Source: an uncultured bacterium | GTDB lineage: Bacteria > Bacteroidota > Bacteroidia > Chitinophagales > Chitinophagaceae | Direction: 5' to 3' | Assembly: GCA_903921675.1 (NCBI GenBank) | Contig: CAIXQW010000200.1 | Location: 1 to 36,467 of the forward strand | Length of the DNA: 36,467 bases | Shown: positions 6,388 through 15,148 of the stretch, piece by piece | Numbering within the stretch: position 1 is the stretch's first letter | How the letters are laid out: each line of letters begins with the position of its first letter | The notes under the pieces: generated by a model | The model's input: the letters and a program-made list of their open reading frames with translations, nothing else | Told to the model about the DNA's origin: nothing | Databases searched by the model: none | Translations under genes and position numbers: made by a program

Positions 6388-9027
6388 TTACAGGCTATTC
6401 AATTGCCCTTCTAATAATCTAATTTTTTCCATTGCATCAGCTTTTTTCTTATGCTCCAATGCTACAGCTTCTGGTTTTGCATTTTGTACAAATCTTTCGT
6501 TACTCAACTTAGCTTCTACACTTGCCAAAAATTTAATATTGTAGTCTAATTCTTTTTCCAATTCTACTTTTTGCGCAACAGTATCTACTTCTTTACTACT
6601 TGTAAAATAGCATTGCAATGTATCTGCCATAAATGGTACACCATTTGTGATAGGCGCATCGTAATATGCTACATCGCTTGCATATAATTGCTTGCAAAGT
6701 ATTTTTGCTGTTGCAGAAAAAATAGCTTGATTGGCTTGTGGCACATGTAATAGGATTTCATCTTTTGGTTTTAGCTGATTTTTTATTTTTAAATCGCGCA
6801 CCGTTGTAATCATTTGTTGCAAAATATTACCTTGCTTAATGATGGTTTCATCGGCATTTTGCAATGGCAAATAAGTTGTGGCAACTAAATCATCTCCTAT
6901 ATTTCTATTGCCAATATGATGATAAATTTCTTCTGTAACAAATGGCATAAACGGATGCAACATACGCATTAATTCTTCTAAATATTCCTTCGCACATTTT
7001 ATTTCGGCACTGCTGATGCTTTCATCTATGCCAGTTTTAATCCACTCTAAATACCAGCTACAGTAGTCATTCCATATAAGCGAATAAATAGTTTTTAAGG
7101 CTTCACTTAATTTAAACTCTTTCATTTGTGCATCTATAGTTTTTTTAGCTTCGTGTAAACGTTGTAAAAACCAGGTGCTAGCAAATGTGGCAGGGCTATC
7201 ATTTTGTTTTTTAGCCTCTAATATTTTTAAAAGTTTTAATGCATTCCATAGTTTATTGCAAAAGCTTCTGCCTTGGTCGCAGGTGGCCTCGTCAAACAAA
7301 ATATCATTACCTGCAGGACTAGCAATTAAAACACCAAAACGTACTCCATCTGCTCCGTAGTCTTCTATTAGTTTAAATAAGTCTGGGCTATTGCCAAGGC
7401 TTTTACTCATTTTCCTACCTTGCTTGTCGCGCACAATTCCTGTAAAGTATACTTTGTCAAATGGTTTTTGCCCACGATATTCGTAGCCTGCCATTATCAT
7501 TCTTGCTACCCAAAAGAAAATAATTTCTGGTGCTGTAACTAAAGTGGCTGTAGGGTAATAATAATCTAATTCCTTATTGTTGGTTTTATTTTTGTTCCAA
7601 TGAAAAACTTCTAATGGCCACAACCAAGAGCTAAACCAAGTATCAAGCACATCATCATCTTGTCTTAAATTTTGGAATTTAGAATTTGTATTTTGGAATT
7701 TTTCAGTAGCGTCTTCAATTGTTTTAGCTACTACCATTTCTCCATCCTCATTGTACCAAGCAGGTATGCGTTGCCCCCACCAAAGTTGGCGGCTTACGCA
7801 CCAGTCTTTAATGTTCTCCATCCAATGCTTATAGGTATTCTTAAACTTTGGCGGATAAAATTTAATGTCGTCATTCATTACAGCATCTAAGGCAGGTTTT
7901 GCCATCTCTGTCATATTGCACCACCATTGCATGCTCAAGCGCGGCTCTATTATTGCATCAGTTCTTTCGCTATGTCCTACAGGGCTTTTATAATCTTCTA
8001 ATTTTTCTATGTGCCCTTTTGCTTCTAAATCTGCTAATATTTTTTTACGCACTACAAATCTATCTTCACCAATATACAGTTGCGCAGCTTCACTCATTGT
8101 ACCATCTTCATTCAAAGTATCTATTACTGGCAATTTGTATTTTATACCAAGATTGTAATCGTTGATATCATGCGCAGGAGTAACTTTTAGGCATCCAGTT
8201 CCAAATTCTACATCTACATATTCATCTGCAATGATTGGAATTTCTCTATTGATTAATGGCACTAAACATTTTTTACCAATTAAATGTTGATAGCGCTCAT
8301 CAGTAGGGTTTACACAGATAGCCACATCTCCCATAATTGTTTCTGCACGCACCGTAGCTACAGTTATAAAAGGTAAATCACTATTTGCATTTGGATTATT
8401 AGAATTTTCATCTACAATTAAGTATTTTATATAAGCCAACTTGCTATTGGTTTCTTTGAATATTACTTCTTCATCACTCAATGCAGTTTTGGCGCGTGGG
8501 TCCCAATTAATCATTTTTACACCACGATAAATTCTGCCTTTGTTATATAAATCTATAAACACATCTATTACTGCATCGTAATATTCAGCATCCATTGTAA
8601 ATGTAGTTCTATTCCAATCTAATGCACATCCTAGTTTTTTTAATTGTTCTAGAATGATTCCACCATATTTTTCTTTCCAGCTCCATGCATGTGTTAAAAA
8701 TTCTTCGCGGCTTAGTTTATTTTTATCAATACCTTGCTCTTTAAGCATTGCCACTACTTTTGCTTCTGTAGCAATACTAGCATGGTCTGTACCCGGCACC
8801 CAGCAAGTGTTTTTGCCTTGCAGCTTTGCATACCGAATTAGAATGTCTTGTACTGTATTATTTAGCGCATGCCCCATGTGTAACACACCAGTTACATTTG
8901 GTGGAGGCATTACTATTGTATAAGGCACTGCATCATTGGCTTGGCTGCTAAAATATTGTTGCGCTACCCAATGATTGTACCAATTGGTTTCTTTGTCTTT
9001 GGCTATATATAATTTATCTAATTCCAT
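6388..9027 (-). CDS. valS: Valyl-tRNA synthetase
   Basis: An 879-residue class I aminoacyl-tRNA synthetase that charges tRNA-Val. The N-terminal PPPNVTGVLHMGHAL at 41-55 holds the HIGH-type signature (HMGH, 50-53). The CP1 editing domain follows, then DVLDTWFSSWLWP, KMSKS at about 539-543, an anticodon-binding domain, and a C-terminal coiled-coil arm (about 810-879) typical of ValRS. Length fits the family. Two oddities stand out. A short Asn/Phe/Gln-rich stretch before the DTWFSS motif is encoded by an AT-rich interspersed repeat. In the editing domain the usual T-T-R-P-E-T reads T-V-R-A-E-T (residues 225-230). A TAnnTTTG-type promoter element lies 18 bp upstream of the start. Confidence 0.97.
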   Translation of the reverse strand: MELDKLYIAKDKETNWYNHWVAQQYFSSQANDAVPYTIVMPPPNVTGVLHMGHALNNTVQDILIRYAKLQGKNTCWVPGTDHASIATEAKVVAMLKEQGIDKNKLSREEFLTHAWSWKEKYGGIILEQLKKLGCALDWNRTTFTMDAEYYDAVIDVFIDLYNKGRIYRGVKMINWDPRAKTALSDEEVIFKETNSKLAYIKYLIVDENSNNPNANSDLPFITVATVRAETIMGDVAICVNPTDERYQHLIGKKCLVPLINREIPIIADEYVDVEFGTGCLKVTPAHDINDYNLGIKYKLPVIDTLNEDGTMSEAAQLYIGEDRFVVRKKILADLEAKGHIEKLEDYKSPVGHSERTDAIIEPRLSMQWWCNMTEMAKPALDAVMNDDIKFYPPKFKNTYKHWMENIKDWCVSRQLWWGQRIPAWYNEDGEMVVAKTIEDATEKFQNTNSKFQNLRQDDDVLDTWFSSWLWPLEVFHWNKNKTNNKELDYYYPTATLVTAPEIIFFWVARMIMAGYEYRGQKPFDKVYFTGIVRDKQGRKMSKSLGNSPDLFKLIEDYGADGVRFGVLIASPAGNDILFDEATCDQGRSFCNKLWNALKLLKILEAKKQNDSPATFASTWFLQRLHEAKKTIDAQMKEFKLSEALKTIYSLIWNDYCSWYLEWIKTGIDESISSAEIKCAKEYLEELMRMLHPFMPFVTEEIYHHIGNRNIGDDLVATTYLPLQNADETIIKQGNILQQMITTVRDLKIKNQLKPKDEILLHVPQANQAIFSATAKILCKQLYASDVAYYDAPITNGVPFMADTLQCYFTSSKEVDTVAQKVELEKELDYNIKFLASVEAKLSNERFVQNAKPEAVALEHKKKADAMEKIRLLEGQLNSL
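7668..7704. repeat. AT-rich interspersed repeat inserted in frame in valS
   Basis: The unit TTTTGGAATTT occurs twice, separated by an AGAATTTG-type spacer. Repeats of this TTGGAATTT/AGAATTTG kind are, to my knowledge, scattered between genes in many Bacteroidota genomes. Here one sits inside valS and is read in frame as an Asn/Phe/Gln/Lys stretch of about eleven residues just before the conserved DVLDTWFSS motif. Confidence 0.6.
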
Positions 9028-9044
9028 AGTAATAAAAAAGTGTG

Positions 9045-9052
9045 CAAAAATA
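9045..9052 (-). promoter_or_regulatory. Probable -7 promoter element of valS
   Basis: On the minus strand this reads TATTTTTG, a full match to the Bacteroidota consensus TAnnTTTG, 17 bp before the valS ATG. No clear -33 TTTG box was found at the right spacing. Confidence 0.5.
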
Positions 9053-9120
9053 CAAAAATAGTTGGGTAGTGGTTTGTAATATTTTGGTATAAATTATTTC
9101 GTGGTTAAAAGATAGGCATG

Positions 9121-9128
9121 TATATTTG
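9121..9128 (+). promoter_or_regulatory. Probable -7 promoter element of the SprB-like gene
   Basis: TATATTTG matches TAnnTTTG exactly and would give a transcript with a leader of about 60 nt before the start at 9197. The -33 box is not obvious. Confidence 0.45.
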
Positions 9129-9196
9129 AGTTACTGCAAGTATTAAGTGTTTTTGATATACAGAAAAATTTGTCTTCAACTGCTTAAATTATATTA

Positions 9197-12100
9197 ATGT
9201 TATTAATCAAACAATTTTTTATGATGATATCCAAACCAATATGTCTTTTACTTTTTTGCTTTTTTGGGTTTACCAATAGCAGCTTTGGACAATTGGTTAC
9301 AATTGTAGAAGGTGCAACTAAAACTATTCCATGCGATAGTGCTTGTACTACTATTCATAATGTACATTATAATAAAATAAAAACAGATGCTTATACCATC
9401 AGTACTATCCCATATACAACTGTACCACTCAGTTCGCCTAATATTTTAACTCTTGCAGATGATTCGTTTAGTACAAATATTCCAATTGGGTTTACATTTT
9501 GTTACTTTAATAATACTTATAATGATGTAATTATTAGCAGAAATGGAGTAGTTACATTTAATCCAAACTATATAAATATGCCATGTAGTTTTAACACAGC
9601 CCAAACCTTACCCTATAGCAGCAATACCTTTCCGCAGGAAGCTATTTTTTGTCCATTTGTAGATTTAGGTATCAATGCTACAGGACAGATAAAGTATAAA
9701 ACAATTGGCGTAGCACCTTATAGAAAATTTGTTTTGCAATTTGTAAATCTTCCATTATTTGGACCTAATTGTACTACTGCATTAAATACTTTTGAGTTAA
9801 ACTTATATGAATCTACCAATTACATAGATGTTCAAATTACAAACAAATCGGTATGCAATGCAAACCCTTTAGATACTATTAATTTTGCTACACTTGGCAT
9901 ACAAGGTAGCAACAATATATTTCTAACAGCGCCAAATCGCAATGGCAGCATTTGGACCGCCGTAAACGAAGGTTGGCGATTTAGTCCTAGTGGCCCGGTT
10001 GATTATAATATTACATGGTTGCCAATAGCCGGTGCTACTATTTTGCAAAGCAATGCAGATAGTGCCAGAATTTGCACCAATGCCTATCCATATAAAGCAA
10101 TTGTAAAGTACCAACAATATTGCCCAAGTATTATTCAATACGATACGATAGTAATAGACCAAATTCATCCTACAATTGATAGTCTTACAATAACAGATAA
10201 TAATTGCATCGGCGATAATAACGGAACGATTCAAATTTTTACATCATCTACAAATTTACCATTGCAATATTTTGTAAGAGGAAAACCTTGGAGTGCTAGC
10301 AATTTATTTACTGGCCTTCCATCAGATACATTTACAATAGGATTTAAAGATGCCAATAATTGTTCTGTATTTTGGTTAGATACCATTTACACAAAAAGTA
10401 AATTAAAAATAAACATTGATAGTACAAAAGATGCTGATTGTGGTATTCCAAATGGTTCAATTTATTTAAGTGCTGCCAATGGCATTCCTAGTTATACATG
10501 GTGGTGGCAAAATGGATCTGCATTGCCTAATATGACCAATATATATGGAGATTCAAATATATTGGTAAAAGTTACAGATGCCTTAGGGTGTATAGATTCT
10601 ATGCATGTTAAAACAGAAAAAAAAGGCCCAATTGCAGTATTAGATTCCTTAATAAAATCTGGCTGTACAGATAGTACAGGTAAAATATATATTCATGTAA
10701 AAGATAGCACCGGTGTACCACCATTTTCATTTCTATGGAGCAATGGCGATACAACTTCCTTTACCACACATTGCACTGGAGGGGTTTCTTATTCAGTAAT
10801 TATTACAGATGCAATGGGATGTTCAAAAACAAAGTCATTTTTAATGGAGTTTGATAGCCTACCAAATGTAGTAATCAATGTGGTAAAATTACCAACTTGC
10901 AATAAAGCAAATGGTATACTTAATGCGATAGGCAATGGAGGTGCGCCGCCATATACTTACCTATGGTACAATGGGGCTACTACCCAATCGATATCCAATG
11001 CAGACTCTGGCAACGTATATGTAACTATAACAGATGCTAAAGGATGCACAGCTAACTTTTTGTCGCAAATAACAGATATATTAGAAATGCATGTACAAAG
11101 TGGGCAAACCAATACAAAGTGTAATTTATCTAATGGTACAGCCTATGTTGTGCCATGGAATGGAGCTTCTCCATATAGCTATCAATGGAGTAATGGAGTG
11201 GTAGGTAATAATAGTGTAAATATTTTGGCAGCAGGCAATTACTCCGTTATAGTTAGTGATTCGCTAGCATGTATTGATACAATTTATTTTAATATTGCTC
11301 CTTCTGTAGCTATGAATATCAATACTATTGCAAAAAATGCAAATTGTGATACGACCAATGGCATTATTTATACGACCATAAATAATGGTGTAAACCCTTT
11401 ACAATATGCTTGGAGCAACGGAGCAAATACCGCAAATGTTTACAATTTGGCAGCAGGCATTTATACAGTACTTGCTACAGATGCAATAGGCTGTACTGTT
11501 ACTTCTTTAGTGGTAATTAATGATGATGGAAAACCTTATGCAGCAATCACCAATTTTCAATTGCCTTTATGTGCTGGCGATTCTAGTGGTATACTTACCT
11601 TGGTAGCATTTAGTGGTGTTGGCCCTTATAAATACTCATTAGATGGTATTAATTTTGTTTCTAGCCCCACACTTTTAAATGTAGCTGCAGGCACTTATAC
11701 ATTGTATGTAAAAGATGCAAATTCTTGCATGAATGATACTGTAATTACCTTGGCAGATGCTATTCCAATCACCATACAATATGCACCAATAGATACGCTT
11801 ATTTGTTTTCATGATCAAAGTAAATTTACTGTAAATACTACTGGCGGATACCCACCATATAAGTATAATTTAGATAATGCTACATTTAACACCAACAACC
11901 AATTTGCAAATGTAACTATAGGTACACACACTTTGTATTTAAAAGATAGCATTGGTTGCCTTAGAATTTTTCCAATTGTTGTACCTGGTCCAGACTCTGC
12001 ATTGCATACCATTACTAGCCAACAAGATGTGGCTTGCTTCCAAACCAATACAGGATTTATTCATACCCAAATTGCAGGAGGATGGCCGCCGTATGTTTGG

Positions 12101-12505
12101 CAATGGGCAGATGGCAGTGACACACTTACCAGAGATAGTCTAGTGGCAGATGTATATACTTTACAAATTACTGATGCAAAAGGCTGCGAAGTAACTCAGC
12201 CTTATCAGGTGATACAAAATCAATGTTGCGAAGCTTATCTGCCATCTATTTTTAGCCCCAATGCAGATAATATCAATGATAAATTTACTATTATACCACG
12301 CAGCACCATTAGCGAAGTACAATTTATTATATATGATAGATGGGGTGGCAAAGTATTTAGCACCACCAATTTGCAAGAGGGTTGGGATGGAAACTTAATA
12401 GGCAAAGAATTGCCGATGGACACCTACTTTTATACACTAAAATACAAATGCAGTTTTGATGAAAACTATTTTTATTTGAAAGGAGATGTGGTGCTGGTGA
12501 GGTAG
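9197..12505 (+). CDS. Secreted SprB-repeat protein with type B (gliding-associated) T9SS sorting domain
   Basis: A 1102-residue cell-surface protein exported by Sec and then by the type IX system. The signal peptide ends at SSFGQ. The n-region is clean if translation starts at codon 9 or 10 (9221 or 9224), so the first ATG may not be the real one. Residues ~35-290 form a beta-rich N-terminal region of a kind seen in large Chitinophagales secreted proteins. Then come about nine SprB-type repeats, each ending in a D-A-x-x-C signature (TDALGC, TDAMGC, TDAKGC, TDAIGC, KDSIGC and similar). The last ~90 residues are the CHU_C/TIGR04131 domain (YLPSIFSPNADNINDKF, YDRWGGKVF, GWDG, a Y-F-Y-x-L-K strand), which is the type B sorting signal. 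SprB-like proteins act as adhesins or filaments. This one has no gliding genes beside it. Confidence 0.93.
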   Translation: MLLIKQFFMMISKPICLLLFCFFGFTNSSFGQLVTIVEGATKTIPCDSACTTIHNVHYNKIKTDAYTISTIPYTTVPLSSPNILTLADDSFSTNIPIGFTFCYFNNTYNDVIISRNGVVTFNPNYINMPCSFNTAQTLPYSSNTFPQEAIFCPFVDLGINATGQIKYKTIGVAPYRKFVLQFVNLPLFGPNCTTALNTFELNLYESTNYIDVQITNKSVCNANPLDTINFATLGIQGSNNIFLTAPNRNGSIWTAVNEGWRFSPSGPVDYNITWLPIAGATILQSNADSARICTNAYPYKAIVKYQQYCPSIIQYDTIVIDQIHPTIDSLTITDNNCIGDNNGTIQIFTSSTNLPLQYFVRGKPWSASNLFTGLPSDTFTIGFKDANNCSVFWLDTIYTKSKLKINIDSTKDADCGIPNGSIYLSAANGIPSYTWWWQNGSALPNMTNIYGDSNILVKVTDALGCIDSMHVKTEKKGPIAVLDSLIKSGCTDSTGKIYIHVKDSTGVPPFSFLWSNGDTTSFTTHCTGGVSYSVIITDAMGCSKTKSFLMEFDSLPNVVINVVKLPTCNKANGILNAIGNGGAPPYTYLWYNGATTQSISNADSGNVYVTITDAKGCTANFLSQITDILEMHVQSGQTNTKCNLSNGTAYVVPWNGASPYSYQWSNGVVGNNSVNILAAGNYSVIVSDSLACIDTIYFNIAPSVAMNINTIAKNANCDTTNGIIYTTINNGVNPLQYAWSNGANTANVYNLAAGIYTVLATDAIGCTVTSLVVINDDGKPYAAITNFQLPLCAGDSSGILTLVAFSGVGPYKYSLDGINFVSSPTLLNVAAGTYTLYVKDANSCMNDTVITLADAIPITIQYAPIDTLICFHDQSKFTVNTTGGYPPYKYNLDNATFNTNNQFANVTIGTHTLYLKDSIGCLRIFPIVVPGPDSALHTITSQQDVACFQTNTGFIHTQIAGGWPPYVWQWADGSDTLTRDSLVADVYTLQITDAKGCEVTQPYQVIQNQCCEAYLPSIFSPNADNINDKFTIIPRSTISEVQFIIYDRWGGKVFSTTNLQEGWDGNLIGKELPMDTYFYTLKYKCSFDENYFYLKGDVVLVR

Positions 12506-12801
12506 ATTTTTATTTACAATTTACATTAATTTAATAGAAACTTATGGTGTATTACATAGTAGTTGAGCTCCATACGATGTTTCACCATTTGGAAGCGTGT
12601 TGAGGATTCTATCTATAAAAAAAAGTGCTAAGAACCATGCTAAAGCATTGGTTTAGGGTTGTAGCTAGTGGATACACAACACAAAACCATAAGGTTACGA
12701 AACTTATGGAGCAAGAGTTAATATAACTGTTAGTCCCCCCCAAAAAAATAAATCCACCCTACCCTCACCACGCATTCTATTATTATTTTACCTTTACCCC
12801 A
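12506..12801. other. Intergenic region, possibly decayed coding sequence
   Basis: The ~300 bp between the SprB-like gene and ddl hold no intact gene. In one plus frame two protein-like stretches (around 12575-12650 and 12697-12735) are separated by several stops, and a run of eight C's lies at about 12736-12743. This could be a decayed gene or chance; no family is recognisable. The final bases hold the ddl promoter element. Confidence 0.3.
12789..12796 (+). promoter_or_regulatory. Probable -7 promoter element of ddl, start-proximal
   Basis: TACCTTTA matches TAnnTTTG except for the last base and ends 5 bp before the ddl ATG, so transcription would start at or next to the start codon (leaderless or nearly so). 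Confidence 0.4.
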
Positions 12802-13785
12802 ATGAAAAAAAATATTGCTTTACTAGCTGGAGGTTATAGCGGCGAATACGCCATCAGTGTACAAAGTGCCGAAACCATACAATCTAATATAGATGCCGAT
12901 TTATACAACGTGTACAAAATTATCATCACCAAAGCATCTTGGAAGCATATAGCTACCGATGGTGCAGAATATTTGGTAGATAAAAATGATTTTAGCCTAA
13001 CGATACAAGGGCAAAAAATTACCTTCGACTGTGTGTTTTTTGGCATCCATGGCACACCTGGCGAAGACGGTAAAATGCAAGGCTACCTAGATATGTTGGG
13101 CATTCCCTACACTGGCTGCAATAGCATCGTAAGCGGATTTACTTTCAATAAAATATACTGCAACAAAATAGTAGATAATAGCAATTTGGTAGATGTGGCC
13201 AAAAGCATGCACATGTTTAAAGATAGACCACTTACCCCAGATCAAATTCTCAATCAATTAAAACTACCATTGTTTGTAAAACCTGTGGAAGGTGGCAGCA
13301 GCCTTGGTACAAACAAAGTAAAAGAACCAGACCAAATGCAAGCTGCACTAGATGCTGCCTTTGCGGTAGACAATCAAATAATGGCAGAAGAATTTGTAGG
13401 TGGTAGAGAATTGACTATTGGTGTGTACAAAATAAATGGAGAGGTATTTGCCTTGCCTATTACAGAAGTAATTAGTGGCAATGAGTTTTTTGATTATGAA
13501 GCCAAATATTTGGGCAAAAGCACAGAGGTAACTCCTGCGGATATTAGTGGCGATTTAGCCCACAGAATTTCCGATACTGCCAAGCGTATCTACTTATTGC
13601 TAAACTGCGCTGGAGTGGTGCGTGTAGACTTTATAGCCGAGTACAACACCGAGAAGTTATACTTTTTAGAAATAAACACCATGCCTGGCCAAAGCGCAGA
13701 AAGCATTGTGCCACAGCAGGTGCGCGCAAATGGCGACAATTTAAAGCACTTTTATGGGCAAATTATTGCAGAAGCATTGCGTTAA
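12802..13785 (+). CDS. ddl: D-alanine--D-alanine ligase
   Basis: A 327-residue ATP-grasp enzyme that joins two D-Ala for peptidoglycan precursors in the cytoplasm. It shows the N-terminal GGYSGEYAISVQSA motif (about 10-23), FGIHGTPGEDG (about 79-89), PYTGCNS, the ATP-grasp segment FVKPVEGGSSLGT, AEEFVGGRELTIGV, and the C-terminal metal and substrate site LEINTMPGQSAESIVPQQ near 294-311. Length is normal for Ddl. A PASTA-domain membrane protein follows 103 bp downstream in the same direction. A ddl-PASTA arrangement is, as far as I recall, common in Bacteroidota and fits a cell-envelope role. The -7 element is almost at the start codon. Confidence 0.97.
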   Translation: MKKNIALLAGGYSGEYAISVQSAETIQSNIDADLYNVYKIIITKASWKHIATDGAEYLVDKNDFSLTIQGQKITFDCVFFGIHGTPGEDGKMQGYLDMLGIPYTGCNSIVSGFTFNKIYCNKIVDNSNLVDVAKSMHMFKDRPLTPDQILNQLKLPLFVKPVEGGSSLGTNKVKEPDQMQAALDAAFAVDNQIMAEEFVGGRELTIGVYKINGEVFALPITEVISGNEFFDYEAKYLGKSTEVTPADISGDLAHRISDTAKRIYLLLNCAGVVRVDFIAEYNTEKLYFLEINTMPGQSAESIVPQQVRANGDNLKHFYGQIIAEALR

Positions 13786-13888
13786 TTTATTCGTAAAAAA
13801 GCGTATTTTCGGCAATAAAATTGAATATTTGCAATTCTCTAAGCAATAGAGGTAGCAATTAAAATTAAAAAGGTAATTAGTAGCATTA

Positions 13889-15148
13889 ATGAAGAGTTTA
13901 TTTCAAAGGAGTTTATTATTCAATTTATTGGTAATGGCATTTACAGCCGCTGCTTTGGTAATGGTGCTTTTGTTTAGCCTTAATACTATTACCAAACATG
14001 GTCAAGATGCTAAGGTGCCAGAATTAATGGGTAAAAAACTTGGTGAAGCCATGAAGCAATTAGATGGTTTTGAAGTAAAAATAGATAGCATTTACCTGCC
14101 TTACAAAGACCCGATGGAAATTGTAGCGCAAGACCCTAAGGGTGGCGATATGGTAAAAGTGGGTCGTATTATTTACTTAACTGTAAATAAGCAAACACCA
14201 CCAATGATTAGCATGCCTGCATTAGTAAATATGAGTTTTAGAAACGCGGTACTTACCCTACAAAGTTATCGTTTGATAATGGGTGATACCATTTTTAAGC
14301 CAGATATTGCAGCAGGTGCGGTACTTGGGCAATTATTTAATGGCAGACCAATCAACCCTGGTACCCAAATACCTGTAGGTAGTAGAGTAGACTTGGTAGT
14401 AGGTGCTGGATTGAGTGATAGCATTATGCCAGTGCCAGATTTGATAGGTAAATCCTATGTAGAAGTACGCAGCTTGCTGGATGCTTCTGGTATTTTGTAT
14501 AATGTAGTTTGGGATGGCGAAATATCTGATACCAATACTGCTATTATTTACAATCAGCAGCCGGAATCTAAAAACGAATTAGATTTTATTAATAATATTC
14601 CTCCTGGCGATATGATAGACATCCGCATTATGCAAAAACCTAGTGCAGAATTGTTGCGCATGAATCAAGCAGGAAGTAGAAAATTTTTAGACCCAAATGA
14701 TACTAATGCCGTAATTACTTATGGCCCTGCTACCAACGAATTGCCTATAGCTATTGAGGGTACGGATGCACAAGGTAACTCGGTTACTAAAACTACTATT
14801 AAGCCTAAAAAAAAGAAAATAACTACTACGCAAGAGCAAGTAAATGATATTATCAATACAGATTATAATGCACCTGATACAAAACCAGATGCACCTGATA
14901 CAAAACCAGATGATAGATTTGTAGGACCAAAACCACCTACTGCAGATAATAAAATAGATAAAAACAAAACCAATTTACCTGCAGATAAAAATAAAAATAC
15001 CAAACCAGCGTTAGGTAAAGATGGCAAACCTATCAAAGACCCTAAAGCATTAGCTGCAGAAAAAGCTAAACAAGAAGCTGCCAAAAAGAAAAAAGACAAC
15101 CCTGTAAAAAATAAAAATAATAACGATTTTTCAGACGAATTTAAGTGA
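13889..15148 (+). CDS. PASTA-domain membrane protein
   Basis: A 419-residue protein with one N-terminal membrane helix (about residues 10-33), three PASTA domains facing the periplasm (roughly 38-103, 105-175 and 180-252), and a hydrophilic Lys/Asp/Pro/Asn-rich tail from about 300 onward. There is no kinase domain. PASTA domains bind peptidoglycan stem peptides or beta-lactams in other proteins, and in Bacteroidota stand-alone PASTA proteins are usual near ddl and a pseudouridine synthase gene. The tail holds two exact copies of a seven-residue unit rich in Asp and Pro, from a 21-bp direct repeat. The stop overlaps the GTG start of the next gene. A role in sensing or organising cell-wall synthesis is inferred from family and context. 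Confidence 0.9.
   Translation: MKSLFQRSLLFNLLVMAFTAAALVMVLLFSLNTITKHGQDAKVPELMGKKLGEAMKQLDGFEVKIDSIYLPYKDPMEIVAQDPKGGDMVKVGRIIYLTVNKQTPPMISMPALVNMSFRNAVLTLQSYRLIMGDTIFKPDIAAGAVLGQLFNGRPINPGTQIPVGSRVDLVVGAGLSDSIMPVPDLIGKSYVEVRSLLDASGILYNVVWDGEISDTNTAIIYNQQPESKNELDFINNIPPGDMIDIRIMQKPSAELLRMNQAGSRKFLDPNDTNAVITYGPATNELPIAIEGTDAQGNSVTKTTIKPKKKKITTTQEQVNDIINTDYNAPDTKPDAPDTKPDDRFVGPKPPTADNKIDKNKTNLPADKNKNTKPALGKDGKPIKDPKALAAEKAKQEAAKKKKDNPVKNKNNNDFSDEFK
14870..14911 (+). repeat. 21-bp direct tandem repeat in the PASTA gene tail
   Basis: Two perfect adjacent 21-bp copies begin GCACCTGATAC and encode a seven-residue Ala-Pro-Asp-Thr-Lys-Pro-Asp unit twice. The unit keeps frame, so copy number change would alter only the length of the disordered tail. 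Confidence 0.9.

Noticed and set aside
10340-12200. Regular repeats that might be a DNA repeat array
   Set aside because: They are protein-level SprB repeats with varied DNA, all in one open frame.
12541-12740. Remnant of a secreted repeat protein between the SprB-like gene and ddl
   Set aside because: Two protein-like stretches in one frame are broken by several stops and no family could be named; kept only as a note on the intergenic region.
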